A stretch of DNA of 64,000 nt from Diprion similis (lineage: Eukaryota > Arthropoda > Insecta > Hymenoptera > Diprionidae). Where the stretch lies: NCBI RefSeq assembly GCF_021155765.1, contig NC_060116.1:7626001-7690000 (forward strand). Direction: 5' to 3'. Of this stretch, positions 38,806 through 50,693 are shown piece by piece. Position 1 is the first letter of the stretch. Every line of letters begins with the position of its first letter. The notes under the pieces were generated by a model that was not told where the DNA came from, did not search any database, and saw nothing but the letters and a program-made list of their open reading frames with translations. The translations under genes were made by a program, and so were the position numbers.

Positions 38806-39013
38806 ATTTTTTTAATTAATTATATGCTAATTACTAATTACAAATTTTATTTCTAATTGAAAGAAGGACAATTTCTAATTACAATTTTGACTTGTAATTA
38901 GAAAAATAAAAAATACTATAATTACATTCGTAATTTGTAATTGAAATTTTTCTAATTACAAATTACCAATGTTATGAGTAATTTCGATGTAATTAATTAC
39001 ACAAAGTAATTAG
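38806..39013. repeat. AT-rich nest of TAATTAC motifs and inverted repeats
   Basis: About a dozen TAATTA/AATTAC motifs lie in about 200 bp. They form nested inverted repeats. CTAATTACAA (38,875-38,884) pairs with TTGTAATTAG (38,892-38,901), and TTGTAATTAGAAAAAT (38,892-38,907) pairs with ATTTTTCTAATTACAA (38,946-38,961). The same strand segment can thus pair on either side. This may be a small MITE remnant, a matrix-attachment-like element or a cluster of homeodomain-type ATTA sites. Confidence 0.6.
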
Positions 39014-41933
39014 CGGTGGCCAACATTGCTTACCACGGTGTTTAGAAGACATTCCCATGTGTGAAATTTTGGCAACGGTGCACGAGGATCGGTGCACGAT
39101 TCTCCACTATCGATAACGACACGGCACGTAGCACTGCATAGGCACGTACGCACGTACGCACGTGTGCATCGATGTGTCGATATCGTACAGCACAATGTGG
39201 CCGTGTGGCCGTTTATATGGTAAGCTATGATCTGATGAAAAGTTAATGGGACGCGTTGCATCGTTTTGCCCTTGGGACAAAATCCTCCGCTCCTGCAGAC
39301 CGTAGATTTGTTACACGGCTGGCAAAGATGTGGCTGCGTGCGGTTTTTTACGTTCACGTAAGTATATATCTCCCGTACCCGCGACCGTTCGTCAGAGTCC
39401 ATTGATTTTTCCCTTGGGGACACCGTAATGGATGCCATAAAAGAAACAATTCTGGGGCGTTTATGTGGCGTTAAAATTCGATTATAATCTACGGGTGGTG
39501 TCTGCCATGCGCTGTCCCGTGATTCACAGTATGCTGCCTTTTTTCCGGAGTGATAATTTTATTTCCTTTCTGTTTCGTCCCGCTGAGAATGTGTCCTCGT
39601 TTTATCTTCTTCGTTTCAACCATCACTTGTACAAATGAATATTGGTGTTGAAGAAGTTAGTAGAAGGTTGAAAATGGTTACCTTTGAATTAGTACGATTT
39701 ATCCCAATCGAGTGGGCTTTTACCGATACCGACATCGTCATTTTCTTCCATGTACTTATACAATCATCCAGTTGAGAGAAATATTGTTCAAGATTCGGAC
39801 CACTTGCATCGACAGCGAGATTCATTGCCCTCGTGATTACGATCATTATCATCATCATCATCGTTGTGGTCGTCTTTGTCGATCAAATACAGCTGCGTCG
39901 GAAAGAGTACTGAGTGATTCGCACTAATTCTGACGAAAGTACAAAGGCTGGGCGTTGCCTGAAAGACAAAAATTCCTCTGTTTTCTACGGTATTTGAAAA
40001 CCTTTCGACAAAAATCTGTGGCACGCGGGAGGTTGAGGAATTTCTCATTCAAATTTTCACTCTCCGAGGGTCGAGAGCACTTACCGTTAAAATGCTGGGC
40101 TTTGATTGTTCTTGTTAATCGCGCGTGAGGTTCGACGCAATTTCGGTTACAGGGCTTAACTACGTATTAATAATATCGTATTACGAACAGCATGAATTGT
40201 GCCGTGACAATTCAAAGTTCAAAGTTCGCCTGATCCCTAAAGCGACGAGCCAGTCGACCTGTGAAAGTCACAAATGTTATGAAAATCTTCATATTTACAA
40301 TATTTTTCAGATCATAAATCTCAGAGATTATTCTCCTTAAACAGTATTAGAAGTGATATGCCTCAATGCGACGGATCCGATCCAGACATTCGGGCACCTA
40401 GAGGATGAGAATTTGCTCTCTATGCCGACGAATGTAAATATTTGTTAAAAAAATGCGGAATATTTTTTGTTTCTGTAACTTAAATCAGTTGTAAATAAAT
40501 GCGAATTGCCAACAACATCGTAAACCTGAGAAGCGATTTCTTATCGCTGATATAAATTAATCAAAAATTAAATAGTGGTATAAGCGCGCAGTCTAATTAC
40601 CGATGGCACGCGCTCCGAATACTTTTTTAAATCAGACCATTATTTTTGTTTTATGGTTGTAAATACACGTGCATATATGCCGAGGCCTCGTGACATACGG
40701 TCTAATCTCAAGTTCAAAAAATAATTCGAATATGATGTTGAGGATACCAAGTTGCCGCGAATTTTTATCTGTGAATGTTTGTTATTATCACATGGTTGAA
40801 GTCACGCCGAATACTAACCTGTGATGGTAACTTAAGATCTCTACTAACAATGATAATATGATTTTTCATAAATTTTAAGTATTTAAATTGCATGTTCACG
40901 TATTTCGCATATTCACGTACCATAATTTTTATTCTTGTCTTTCCAATCGTATCCAATTTTTTCTTTAGAAATCAGCGTGAGTTAAAAACACATTAGTAAA
41001 TGAAATTCATTAATAACGATCAGGCGAGGTATTATCTGATGATATGTAATTACGCATTTTATTGTCGGCAAAATGTATCATTTTTATATGGACACACATC
41101 GAGTATTTATATTGTTCGTTTTTTAAATACTCCAGCGGTTGACTAGTAGTCGATTCGCGCTGCAGACTGCAGTTTGCAAATATTCAAAAGACAAACAGAC
41201 ATAAATTCTCGCAGGCTGACCGGCGCGCGGCGGTTCGTTATTCGGAAGACGAAAGATGAAGATACAGTACTTTAAAAGGGTGACAAATTATAGCAATCTA
41301 CACGATTTTGTATTTCAAGTAACGCATCCTCATTTCGTTCACCTTAAAAATTAAGAAAATTGTTATTGTTCTCAAAAACTTTGTTTTTGTGACTACAAGG
41401 TAATATTTTCAAATTCAGTAAAAGATAACTATGTAAACAAATTAAATCAACCGCGAGCGATCGTTTCAATAAAGCAAGAGAAAACTATTCAACGGTGACA
41501 GGTTCACTTCTTACAAATTTACTCAAAATCAGCTATCCTCAGTTGACAGTTTAAAGTACTTTTTTTCACCTTACATGAATTATACGCTAAATCAATTTTC
41601 CACATTGACATACTACTTAAGTTTAGATCACAATAACAAAGTTGAATCAAACATACTTATACATACGTTCCTTGCGTTTATAGATGTAAACGGCACGAAA
41701 ATAGCATTCGTAACTCAGAAAAGAGAAGAAATTTTTTTTTTATCTTATTAATAAATGAAAAACGTTCATCATTACCCTTGTATTAATGAGTCTTTGTGCT
41801 GACTTTTCGTGATAAAGTTGACACTAGTGTACGATGCCTTTCATTCCGTCAGACAGTCTGGGGTGAAAAGTAAAGGCATCTGCATCTCCCGTCTAGAATC
41901 CCCATTACTCTCCTGATCTGTTTTTTGTTACTT
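39014..41933. other. Non-coding DNA with short simple repeats
   Basis: It holds a CGTACGCA-type tandem (39,142-39,167) and a TCA/ATC trinucleotide run (39,842-39,862). Open frames of up to 142 codons on the minus strand (39,010-39,438) look random. There is no convincing exon or RNA gene. Confidence 0.4.
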
Positions 41934-42128
41934 TTACTCATTATCCTTCACAGACGTACTTTCATTGTCAGTATCTCTCAGATAAGTGCCATCTTTGCCA
42001 CTTCTGTAGCTGTAAAGGCCTCTACATTCGCCTGCCGCAATACAGGGTGTTGCTGGATCTGCATCAAGTGTAGATTGTGCGGTCTGGTTGTGAGTATTGT
42101 TTAACGGAAGGTTACGTCGAGTTTGTGA
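41934..42128 (-). CDS. Possible terminal exon, unrecognised protein
   Basis: On the minus strand, an open stretch of 64 codons ends at a stop at 41,934-41,936. Its C-terminal part reads CIAAGECRGLYSYRSGKDG followed by an acidic tail (YLRDTDNESTSVKDNE) and looks protein-like. It lacks a start codon, so it would have to be a spliced last exon. AG acceptors that would fit lie within it, for example after ACAACCAG or GATGCAG. No poly(A) signal is clear downstream. Chance is a real alternative. Confidence 0.15.
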   Translation of the reverse strand, partial: SQTRRNLPLNNTHNQTAQSTLDADPATPCIAAGECRGLYSYRSGKDGTYLRDTDNESTSVKDNE

Positions 42129-42726
42129 TTAGCTTGACACGAGATGAAGAGTAACCTTAGATGACGCTAATCGCGTTGCACTACACTGGCGAATATAAGG
42201 AATCCTATGAACTGCCCCCAGCAGTAGAGAAGCATGAGACGGAGAGCACGAAACAAAAATTGATACGTTTGTATTCTGTAAAAGTAAAGACCTCAGTTTT
42301 GGTGAGGAATTACAGCTGATCAGACCACTGAATTAAAGTTTTAAATGAAAGTAGGGGATTTTACTATGAGAAATAAGGTGATATTTAATTGAGGTGAATT
42401 CTTCAACGACAGTTTTAAAATGCTTATTTGTAACTGTCAACATTTCAACCGGGTCAAGCCAGTGATCGTTAGAAGTTTTTCCGACTATTACACGCCTGAT
42501 GTGTTCAACGTCATTCTAGACAGTGTTACCGTTCATCAAACAGGTGATTTAATTGGGCACCGTTAAACTCACGCTTGTACGTAGATCGCGTAAGAATATA
42601 AGGGTATTCCCTAAGTGGACATCGATATTCTCACTTGTGTGGTTTGAATACTAGACTTTTCCGTTCCTTTGAATGTAGAACAGAAATTAAAAAAAGCGAA
42701 CTGAACCGGTTCGAGTTAGGGTTATC
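42129..42726. other. Upstream intergenic DNA of the EcKL cluster
   Basis: AT-rich sequence between the possible minus-strand exon and the TATA box of EcKL locus 1. No gene is seen. Confidence 0.4.
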
Positions 42727-42733
42727 TATAAAA
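42727..42733 (+). promoter_or_regulatory. TATA box, EcKL locus 1
   Basis: TATAAAA lies 91 bp before the ATG of locus 1, which fits a short 5' leader. It is placed by sequence and position only. This spacing is much shorter than in loci 2-5. Confidence 0.45.
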
Positions 42734-42823
42734 TTTCACCGCACTTGAACTCGACGAGGGAATTGTAGGATTAGTAATTCAATCAACTAATTGTCACGAA
42801 TTTGAGTTAAACGTGAAACAGTT

Positions 42824-44821
42824 ATGGCGCAGAACAATCCGAGGTGGCTTGACGTGTGTTTCATGCAAAAGGTCCTGCAAAAAATTGAAAAAGATGAGTC
42901 CATCAAAATATGTGGGATAACCGAACAGCCAGCTACATCCGTAGGTCAGAATTATGCTGGTGAATTACATCGTGTTTCCGTAGAGTTTACACGAGTTGGA
43001 CGTAAGTATAAGGTTCAAGAAAAGCGACTTTTCATCGCCAAGATTGTGCCTGCCACTCCGTGGTATGAGAAATTGGTAATTATCCTAGTCTGCGAGCGTG
43101 CTTTTTCGTATGAAAATTTTGTCCATTTTTCATCATAACCGATTTATTTATCCTCTTGACCAGATGACCGTAGGAGGACATTTTAAGACGGAGTCTCTGA
43201 TGATGATGGACACTTTGCCAAAGATGAACCAGGCTCTGGCAAAACTGGGAATGGCTCCTCTGTCCGCGCAATGCTTTTACACTCAGCTGGCGAAACCGAC
43301 CCATCTGCTGATAGAGGATCTGTCACCGAGAGGCTTTCGTACGGCCGATCGTCTAAATGGTCTTGATCTGGAACACTGCATACTCGCCATGCACGGTCTT
43401 GCTGTATTTCACGCTACTTCGGTAGCTGTCGAAGAACAGGTACCAGATATAATTTCGTTACATAACAGGTATTTGCTTCGATGATGAAAGATAATAATAT
43501 TCAAACAGTTATTTTTCACATTTTTCCAAACGCAAGAACCCAAGAACTGTGACTTCGTACAAGAAAGGATTATTCTACAAGGACCATCCCCTTTGGTTGA
43601 CCAACTTTTTTACCCTTGGTACAAAATGCCTCGCAACAGAAATAGCGAAATGGCCTGAAATCAGTCCACGGTAATTACTTAGTCCACAAATTCTTGCCAG
43701 CAGAACCGCTGATTTTTCATTGAAATTCAAACCTTCTTCCGCTCATAAAATTCTATTAATTTCTGTAACCCAATTAATGTTATACTTTTTTAATTGATGA
43801 TGATCTACGTCGACTAGAATTTCAGAAAAATTGCACAAGTTATCTGAAGTAGTGTTCAAAAAAGGATACAAGGCTGCTCGATACCGGAAGGATGATTTCA
43901 ACGTTCTTAATCACGGAGATTGCTGGACAAATAATATGATGTTCCGTTACGACGACCAAGACAAACCAAACCTGCACATTTTCGTAAGTAACGTGAAATT
44001 TACAGCGAAAGTTCTACTTGGCGATTATTATGCTGCCTTGATGTTTTGTTTATTATTAATATATTCTTGGAGAAGAAGAAAACAAAAATATACGTACAAC
44101 GTAGATAACATTGAACAAGGAATATTTCGAATTGTTTATGATCTGCAAACGGGTCAAGGGTATTCGATAAAAATTAATCGTTGCAATACGACCTTTACAT
44201 TAATCAAATAACAATGTTTGAGTCTGAGATGGAAAATGTTTACTTTGTCGATAGATAGCTCTTTATTTTCGTTAAACGTGTGGGATAATACATGTACAGC
44301 ATCGAAGATTGAGCAGTTTAATGGTGAAAGCTTCGGACTTCAATGTCTGCGAAGAATTAATATACATTTTATATACCTTATCAACGAAAACGGGATGGAT
44401 TAATAATATGAAATTGTAGGTGGACTTTCAACTCTGCGTTTACGGTTCACCGGCTGTGGATATTCTTCATTTTCTGGCCACAAGCCCGTCCAATGACGTG
44501 CGTAAAAATCATCGGAAGTTACTTTTGCACGAGTATCACGACACACTGACTATCACCATGGCCAAGTTCAAGTGCGATACAAAACCTCCGAGCTTCAATA
44601 GACTGTGGGAGATACTTAAAGAACGAGCTTTCATCGAAGCGCTTATCTCTTTTACAGTATTACCAATTACCATTGGCGATCAAATTACAGTTAAGCCTTT
44701 GAACGAATTGATGGAACCAAACGGCCAGTACGAAAATCCTAGCTATCAAGGAATTCGATTCAGGAAGTTAATGATTACGTATCTCCCATTGTATGATAAA
44801 ATGGGATTGTTGGACGCCTAG
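42824..44821 (+). CDS. EcKL locus 1: ecdysteroid kinase-like (EcKinase/CHK-like) protein, 409 aa
   Basis: Exons: 42,824-43,075; 43,164-43,439; 43,537-43,670; 43,818-43,983; 44,420-44,821 (252, 276, 134, 166, 402 bp). All introns are GT-AG. The joined frame is 410 codons with TAG. The fold is that of aminoglycoside/choline-kinase-like enzymes: GQNY loop at about 41-44, the expected ATP-contacting Lys73 (LFIAK), a hinge-like THLLIEDL in exon 2, the Brenner motif HGDCWTNN at 253-260 with catalytic Asp255, and VDFQ at 277-280 with the metal-binding Asp. The family phosphorylates ecdysteroids (C-22 kinases) and probably dietary or toxic compounds in the cytosol. Substrate is not predictable here. 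This copy is the most divergent (IEKDESIKICGI where paralogs have AENDESIEVS) and has the longest intron 4 (436 bp). ATG start and N-terminus align with the other loci. Confidence 0.93.
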
Positions 44822-47062
44822 TCCGTTGAACTGTCATTAAATTTGCGTGCAAAATTGTTTGAAAAAAGAAACAAAAATTTTCAAACATTTTCTCTAATAA
44901 CAGAATTTTACTCGACACTGTCTGAATTTATAGAGAGTGTAAAAAGACTGGTTAGAGGACGCTTCAATGCAATATAAATGTTGTGGCAAAGTTTCATACG
45001 TCAAAAGTGTGACACCGCACTGTGTTGGCCTTGAAAGCTATTTCGCCCTAAATTGTATGTTAAAATAAGAAAATATCTGTAACTTTTTCATTTTTTTTTT
45101 TAATAATGTACAATGAAAATACTTCTGTAAATACTAATAACTTAAAATTTTCTCCATTTTCTCTTACTCGAACATTCACGTAGTGCTAACTATTCAGATT
45201 TTTTAGAGACGGCAGTTTTCTGTGTTGACTTATATATAGAAATGTGAGTTTCGTCAGGCACATGTTTGACTGTGTCTGTAGGATGTTAGAGACAATTGTC
45301 AAGTGTGTGACTGAGAGTGTAACTCGGTATCACTAGTAGTGACTCAGCCTGTTAGAACGGACCCGGCCGTCTATGGAGGATATGAAAGAGTCATCTCGAA
45401 AGATGCGATATTGGTTATCTAGAAAAACAGCCGGAAAACAGTCTCCGGTAAAGCATCTCTAGATACCAGGTTCTATTCCTGGCTCCTTTGTTAATTTTTC
45501 AAGTCAACAAATAAATATTCGAAATTGCATTTTTGTTGATTCATATACTAGTATTCTTGTTTCTTGTATTTCTAATTCGTATAAATGCATGTGCTCATGT
45601 TGATGTTTTTGCATGACTTGCCTTTATGCCAAATCAGTCGGGTGCCAAGCGTCGTTAATTAACCGTCACATTGTATACGGTTGAAAAAAAATTTACTATA
45701 AATCATTACTCTTCCACTCCTGAAGTCACATTCCACCTGTACGTAATCGTTTGCCTCTCCCAAAACCTTCCATACATAATGTGTGACACAAATAACGTAG
45801 AGTATTCATGATGAATTCAAGGGCACCAACCGCTAACACAGCATTGTACGTTCATTCGACTAATTCATTATATAATGCAGTCTGAACAGTTGACATTGTA
45901 GGTTGTTTGAATATACTCAAGGGCCAAACTTATTCCTGGAGTGATTCCCGTCATGACGCGACGCTAAGACAAGTGATGCCAAAACCGCTAGATGCCAAAC
46001 CATTTGTACTGAAATTAGAAAATTTTGCCCTTGGGGCGAAAATAAGAGTAGGTATCATGTAACGTCAAAACTCGGTATCACATGAAGAGTTATAGTTTGA
46101 CGATTGAACTTGACGATTGAACGAAACACTTGGTGATTTACGAGTTTGGTCTCTCACCCTGTCATGTGGTAGATAGTAATTCATACAAAAAATTGTTATA
46201 CTGGATTTGACCGATAAAGCGGTCTGTGCATTAAGATCTTCCATGTATTTTAATTAGCTCTCATAATAACCAGAGCTTGATCAGTATATCTGTCGTTCTC
46301 TCGGCTCTTTCCTGGTGAACTGCTAGTCTTGCATCTGGTGAACTACATGTGCGTGTTATTATCGACATCGTGGTTCAAGTGGAAATGTCACTAACACGAA
46401 CCACAATGTGCAGCTGCTCGAAGGACTTACCCGATCATTAAATCAAATGATTATATGTTGATCTGCGCGATGTAGCACTCCAAGGTTATTCGCAACGGTT
46501 ACTCACGAACAAGTCGTAGCAGAGAACTGCGTTCTATTGCGACTCATAATCGTGGTGGGCAGGCAATGCTAAATAACCATTGGCGTACCCACTACAAGTT
46601 TTATGGAATTGCCTATCAAGGCCAGTGAGCGAAATTTTTAAATCTTCACAATCATCACTCGCAACAGTTTCATAACTATAAGTTTGACTATAATCTGCAG
46701 CAGTTGGATGACATCTATTACGGCAATTTTGCTCTTTTATGAAAAATCTTATAGAATTTTTTTGAACAATTATATTGAATTGTATGCCGTAAAATTGTCG
46801 AGGTCATTACATAATCTTCTTAACAACACTGCGATCGTTGGAACGAGGATAAACTATACAATTAACTGAAAATAGCTTTAGAGGACAGAATCGAGTTACT
46901 GTTAGAATAGTGGGGGACATGGTTACAGTGACGTAAATATCGGATGGTAGGGAACTCACCAAAGAACGCGCGCTGAGTTATACTCAATCGCGAATGCAGA
47001 GATTTATCTCATGTCGTGACAATGATCGGTCTGTGTGTGCCCGGGAGAATATCGCTTACCGC
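44822..47062. other. Intergenic DNA between EcKL loci 1 and 2
   Basis: About 2.2 kb of AT-rich sequence. A T-arm-like CCAGG-TTCTATT-CCTGG stem-loop occurs near 45,457-45,473, but no tRNA folds around it. A short direct repeat (TGACGATTGAAC, twice) lies near 46,096-46,122. No exon remnants of EcKL genes were recognised. Confidence 0.45.
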
Positions 47063-47070
47063 TATATATA
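47063..47070 (+). promoter_or_regulatory. TATA box, EcKL locus 2
   Basis: TATATATA lies 397 bp upstream of the locus 2 ATG. It is followed about 30 bp later by GCGAGGCTAGTATC, which resembles GAGCTGAGCAGTATT at the same distance from the locus 3 TATA box. This supports a shared core promoter. Confidence 0.45.
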
Positions 47071-47459
47071 GCTGCAAGTACAGCTCGCGAGGCTAGTATC
47101 GCATAAAACCGTCGCTGAGCACTCCCAACTATTAGGTGAGAGATATAGCGCTGTTTCATAATTGCGTATCTTACATTATTGACACTGTGGTTAGTGACTT
47201 TTTGCAATTGAAAACTAGTTTGTTAAAGAAAATTTTATTTTCTATTTTTAAACAGCACTTGTTCAGCGAAGTGTTTGTAGGATATTAGAAAAATTGACAG
47301 TTGTCTTAAAGAATCAGATAACGTCGGTATGATTTCACTGCGAATGAGTACTCACGAACAAACCATACGGGTATTTAACTTGACATCTCAAGTTTAAACA
47401 ATCTATCTTATCGTTGATATCCATGACGGTAGAGAACTAAGTTTTTATGATCTATAGAT

Positions 47460-49262
47460 ATGGAGTTGGAAAGTCCTGCGTGGCTGGATGCGCCTTACGT
47501 CCAGATGGTTTTACGAAAGGCTGAAAATGACGAATCTATCGAAGTCTCCAATATATCTGTGCGGCCGGCAACGGCTAAGGGTGATAATTATCTGAGCGAC
47601 ATGTACCGAATCGCCGTAGAATTTTCACGAGTTCAAGGTGACGAAAGAAACCAGGAGGAGAGACCTCTTATACTAAAACTCTTACCGGAGGACGAGTTTC
47701 GAGAGCAGATGGTAACTATCAAACGACAATCATTTTTCAACACGCAACCGCTGTGTCTATGCCTACATTCACTGCTCTTTATTGCACCGGAAGATAAGCA
47801 AATTTGGATACTTTGCCACGGAATTGTCAATGATGTCGGAAACACTTCCACGAATGAACGAAATTCTTGCGAAATTTACGAAGACGAAGCTCAGCGCGAG
47901 ATGCTTATACGTTCAGTACGAAAAACCGACTCACGTATTCATCGAAGATTTGGCGCCCGCAGGCTTCCGAATGGCTGTTCGCCAAGAAGGTCTTGATCTG
48001 GACCACTGTCTGCTTGCCGTTAGGAATCTTGGCGTATTTCACGCTAGTTCAGTCGCACTTGGAGAACAGGTAGGAATGCAGTTGATTATATATTACAATA
48101 ATTTCTATTCCGGTAAAAGCTTGAAGAGTCTTTGATAAATTTACTGTACAAAATCTGCAAGAAAGAAATGATTTTTCGTCTCACATGTGCATGATCTCTC
48201 ATTCTGCAGTTGATATTTGATTGACTTGCTGCATAAATTGTGACTGTATACTTGTTTACGTTTTGTATTTTTCTATTTACCTAATTGAAGGATCCTACGG
48301 CAGTGACAAGGTACGAAAAAGGAATGCTTCATAAGGATCATTCGACTGCTGCGAGCACAGCTTTCAAAGCGTGTATGAAACACCTTGCAGTGGAGTCAGC
48401 CAAGTGGCCAGAGCTAAATCCGAGGTAGTAGTTAGTTCAAAGGAATTCCACCGAGCATTTTCTCGTCAAAACGCAATTTTGTCACATTTTTTCACTACCT
48501 CGCATGGTTTCTGTCGTGCAGAATTCCGGAGAAACTTGTCAAGTTATCCGAATGCACGTATGAGAAAGGATGCGAAGCAGCTCTCGCTAGAGAAGATGAT
48601 TTCAATGTCCTTAATCATGGAGATTTCTGGATAAACAATATGATGTTCCGATATGACGAACGGGAAAAACCCATGGATTACATATTTGTGAGTTAATTCA
48701 GATTATCTATTCTTGTAGTTGATGATGATGTTCATTACGTTAGTTTTAGTTACCTCTAGTATCGAGAATTATAATCAACCAGCAAGTAATAAGGGATATT
48801 GAAATAAACATTAGAAATGGATCACGGTCATTGATGGTCTTAAGTGCATTTAAATCGTAGGTGGATTTTCAAATAAGTCACCGTGGCTCGCCGGCTGAAG
48901 ATCTTCTCTATTTTTTTGCCACAAGTCCGTCGGATGATATTCGACATCACAAACGCGAACAACTCCTGAAGGAGTATCACGACTCATTAGCCAACACCAT
49001 GAGCAAACTGAAGTGCAAAACGGAAGTGCCAAGCTTTGATGCTCTGCAAGAATCATTAATAAAGCGAGCTTACATTGAAGTGATCGCTTCTGCGACTATC
49101 CTGCCGATTGTCTTACTCGAGAAAGGCGACAACGTGGATTTAACAAAATTGTCTGGGATTGATGGAGAATACGATAATCCAGCTTATCGAGGAAAAGCGT
49201 ACAGAAGAATTATGACTAGAATCTTGCCAGTATTTGACAGTATAGGATTACTAGATGTGTGA
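47460..49262 (+). CDS. EcKL locus 2: ecdysteroid kinase-like protein, 409 aa
   Basis: Exons: 47,460-47,711; 47,794-48,069; 48,291-48,424; 48,522-48,687; 48,861-49,262. Lengths and phases are identical to locus 1, and the joined frame of 410 codons ends in TGA. Family landmarks are all present: GDNY at 41-44, Lys73 (LILK), THVFIEDLAPAGFRM in exon 2, HGDFWINN at 253-260 and VDFQ at 277-280. It should be an active cytosolic small-molecule kinase (ecdysteroid or detoxification role inferred from the family). The start was chosen because MELESPAWLD aligns with the N-termini of the paralogs. Exon 2 shares GFRMAVRQ and surrounding bases with the broken locus 5, suggesting close ancestry or gene conversion. 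Confidence 0.94.
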
Positions 49263-50350
49263 GAAGTGTATTACTCAAGGTTATAAACAAAACTAAAAAG
49301 ACAAAGACTTTTTGATAAGAAAAGATACTTACTTGGTGAAATTCAAGTAGAAAAATGTATTAGCTCAGTTTATTTTAAGATTTTTTCTTATTCCAATACA
49401 TTGTTAGGATCTTTGTATGCATTTCTTAATAGACCAAAATTGTTTGCGTGATGTGTTAAAGTGTTTGTTGTTGATGTACGTTTTTAAGGCGAAAAATTTG
49501 TACCCTATGGGAGTATTGCGTGATGTAAAACTCCCACCGTTGTAGATACTGTTTTTTTACAGCTGAACCAAAACTTGAGATTTTTGGAGGATTAAAAATC
49601 TACCTGCTATTAATTTTTCACCCAAATTGTTCAAATTGATTTCCATCCCCTATCTGATAATATAGTTGTCTATTTTTAACGACCAAGTTTTTATACTAGT
49701 GAAATGCTAATGAATCGCTGGTCATCTAATCATGTCAAATTGCATATTGTAGTTCAGCGTGACTTACAAATTCACGTATTTATTATTAAAGAATTATAGA
49801 ATAGATCGAGAGATTTGCAGAATAAAATTTTTTGACACAGTGTCCACAGCCCTTCCGATAAAAGTAGTCAAATTGCATGGGTTCGATCCACGCCAGTAAT
49901 TCTAATGCATTTCAGTGGTTAGTTTGTTTTTGCGATAAAAAAAAATTACGCATGGTATTCAGCAACGATTACGTGATTACGTCATTCTCACGATAATTAT
50001 TGACGTTGCCACGTAGGAAAGTTATGTTGTCAAGTTTTTTAATCGTAAATTCACCTTGCCAGTCGCTTGAATACTACACGATTTATTATGTAACTCGTTA
50101 TATAAGAGAGATTATAAGAAATCGTCAACAATCGTTAGATAGTATAATCACCATCCTGAGGTGAGTTTTGACGATTATTGCATACGCTGGAAAGTTTCAT
50201 GAGATACAAGAGCAGTGACGTGGGATACCAAATATCCTGTGCGTTTAGCACTAGTTGGATTCAAGACGGTTTGCAAAAAAAAAAAAAAAAATCCAACGAT
50301 ATGTTGCCCAGAGCGCCAATTGTGGGGGTGATTTGCCAGTTTGCTGTGGC
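49263..50350. other. Intergenic DNA between EcKL loci 2 and 3
   Basis: About 1.1 kb, AT-rich, ending with a run of 17 A residues (50,275-50,291). A tRNA T-loop-like GGGTTCGATCCA near 49,880 has no surrounding cloverleaf. No gene is seen. Confidence 0.45.
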
Positions 50351-50358
50351 TATATAAA
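50351..50358 (+). promoter_or_regulatory. TATA box, EcKL locus 3
   Basis: TATATAAA is followed, 31 bp from its start, by an initiator-like AGCAGT (50,381-50,386). That is the expected TATA-to-start-site spacing. The ATG is 343 bp downstream of the TATA box, implying a 5' leader of about 310 nt or a leader intron. Confidence 0.55.
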
Positions 50359-50693
50359 CATCGTTGAAAGGCGAGAGCTGAGCAGTATTTATAAAAGATC
50401 TTGGCAGTGTTCACGTTCGAGGTTGATAGCATACAATCACTTTGCAATCATCAACTTTCATACTCTTCTAAATTACGCGCAAGCGATAATTCTGAACTGG
50501 AAAAAATTATCATTGAATAGATTTCTTGAAGTGCAATTCAGTCCATTGCAACGATTTGTGACGTTACTCAATAAAAAGTATACCTGCATCTAACGTCAGC
50601 TTCGAAATCTCAACGTTTTTAATCGTAATAGTCGTCAGTGCAAACGTCGATAACAATCAGTGATCACATCTTGGTGTACTTTGATATAAAAGT

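Noticed and set aside
39010-39438. 142-codon Cys-containing minus-strand frame
   Set aside because: Overlaps a simple CGTACGCA repeat that supplies part of the Cys/Arg/Thr pattern; no spacing typical of a zinc finger or secreted Cys-rich peptide.
49860-49900. tRNA T-arm-like GGGTTCGATCCA
   Set aside because: No anticodon or D arm can be folded around it and the stem has a mismatch.
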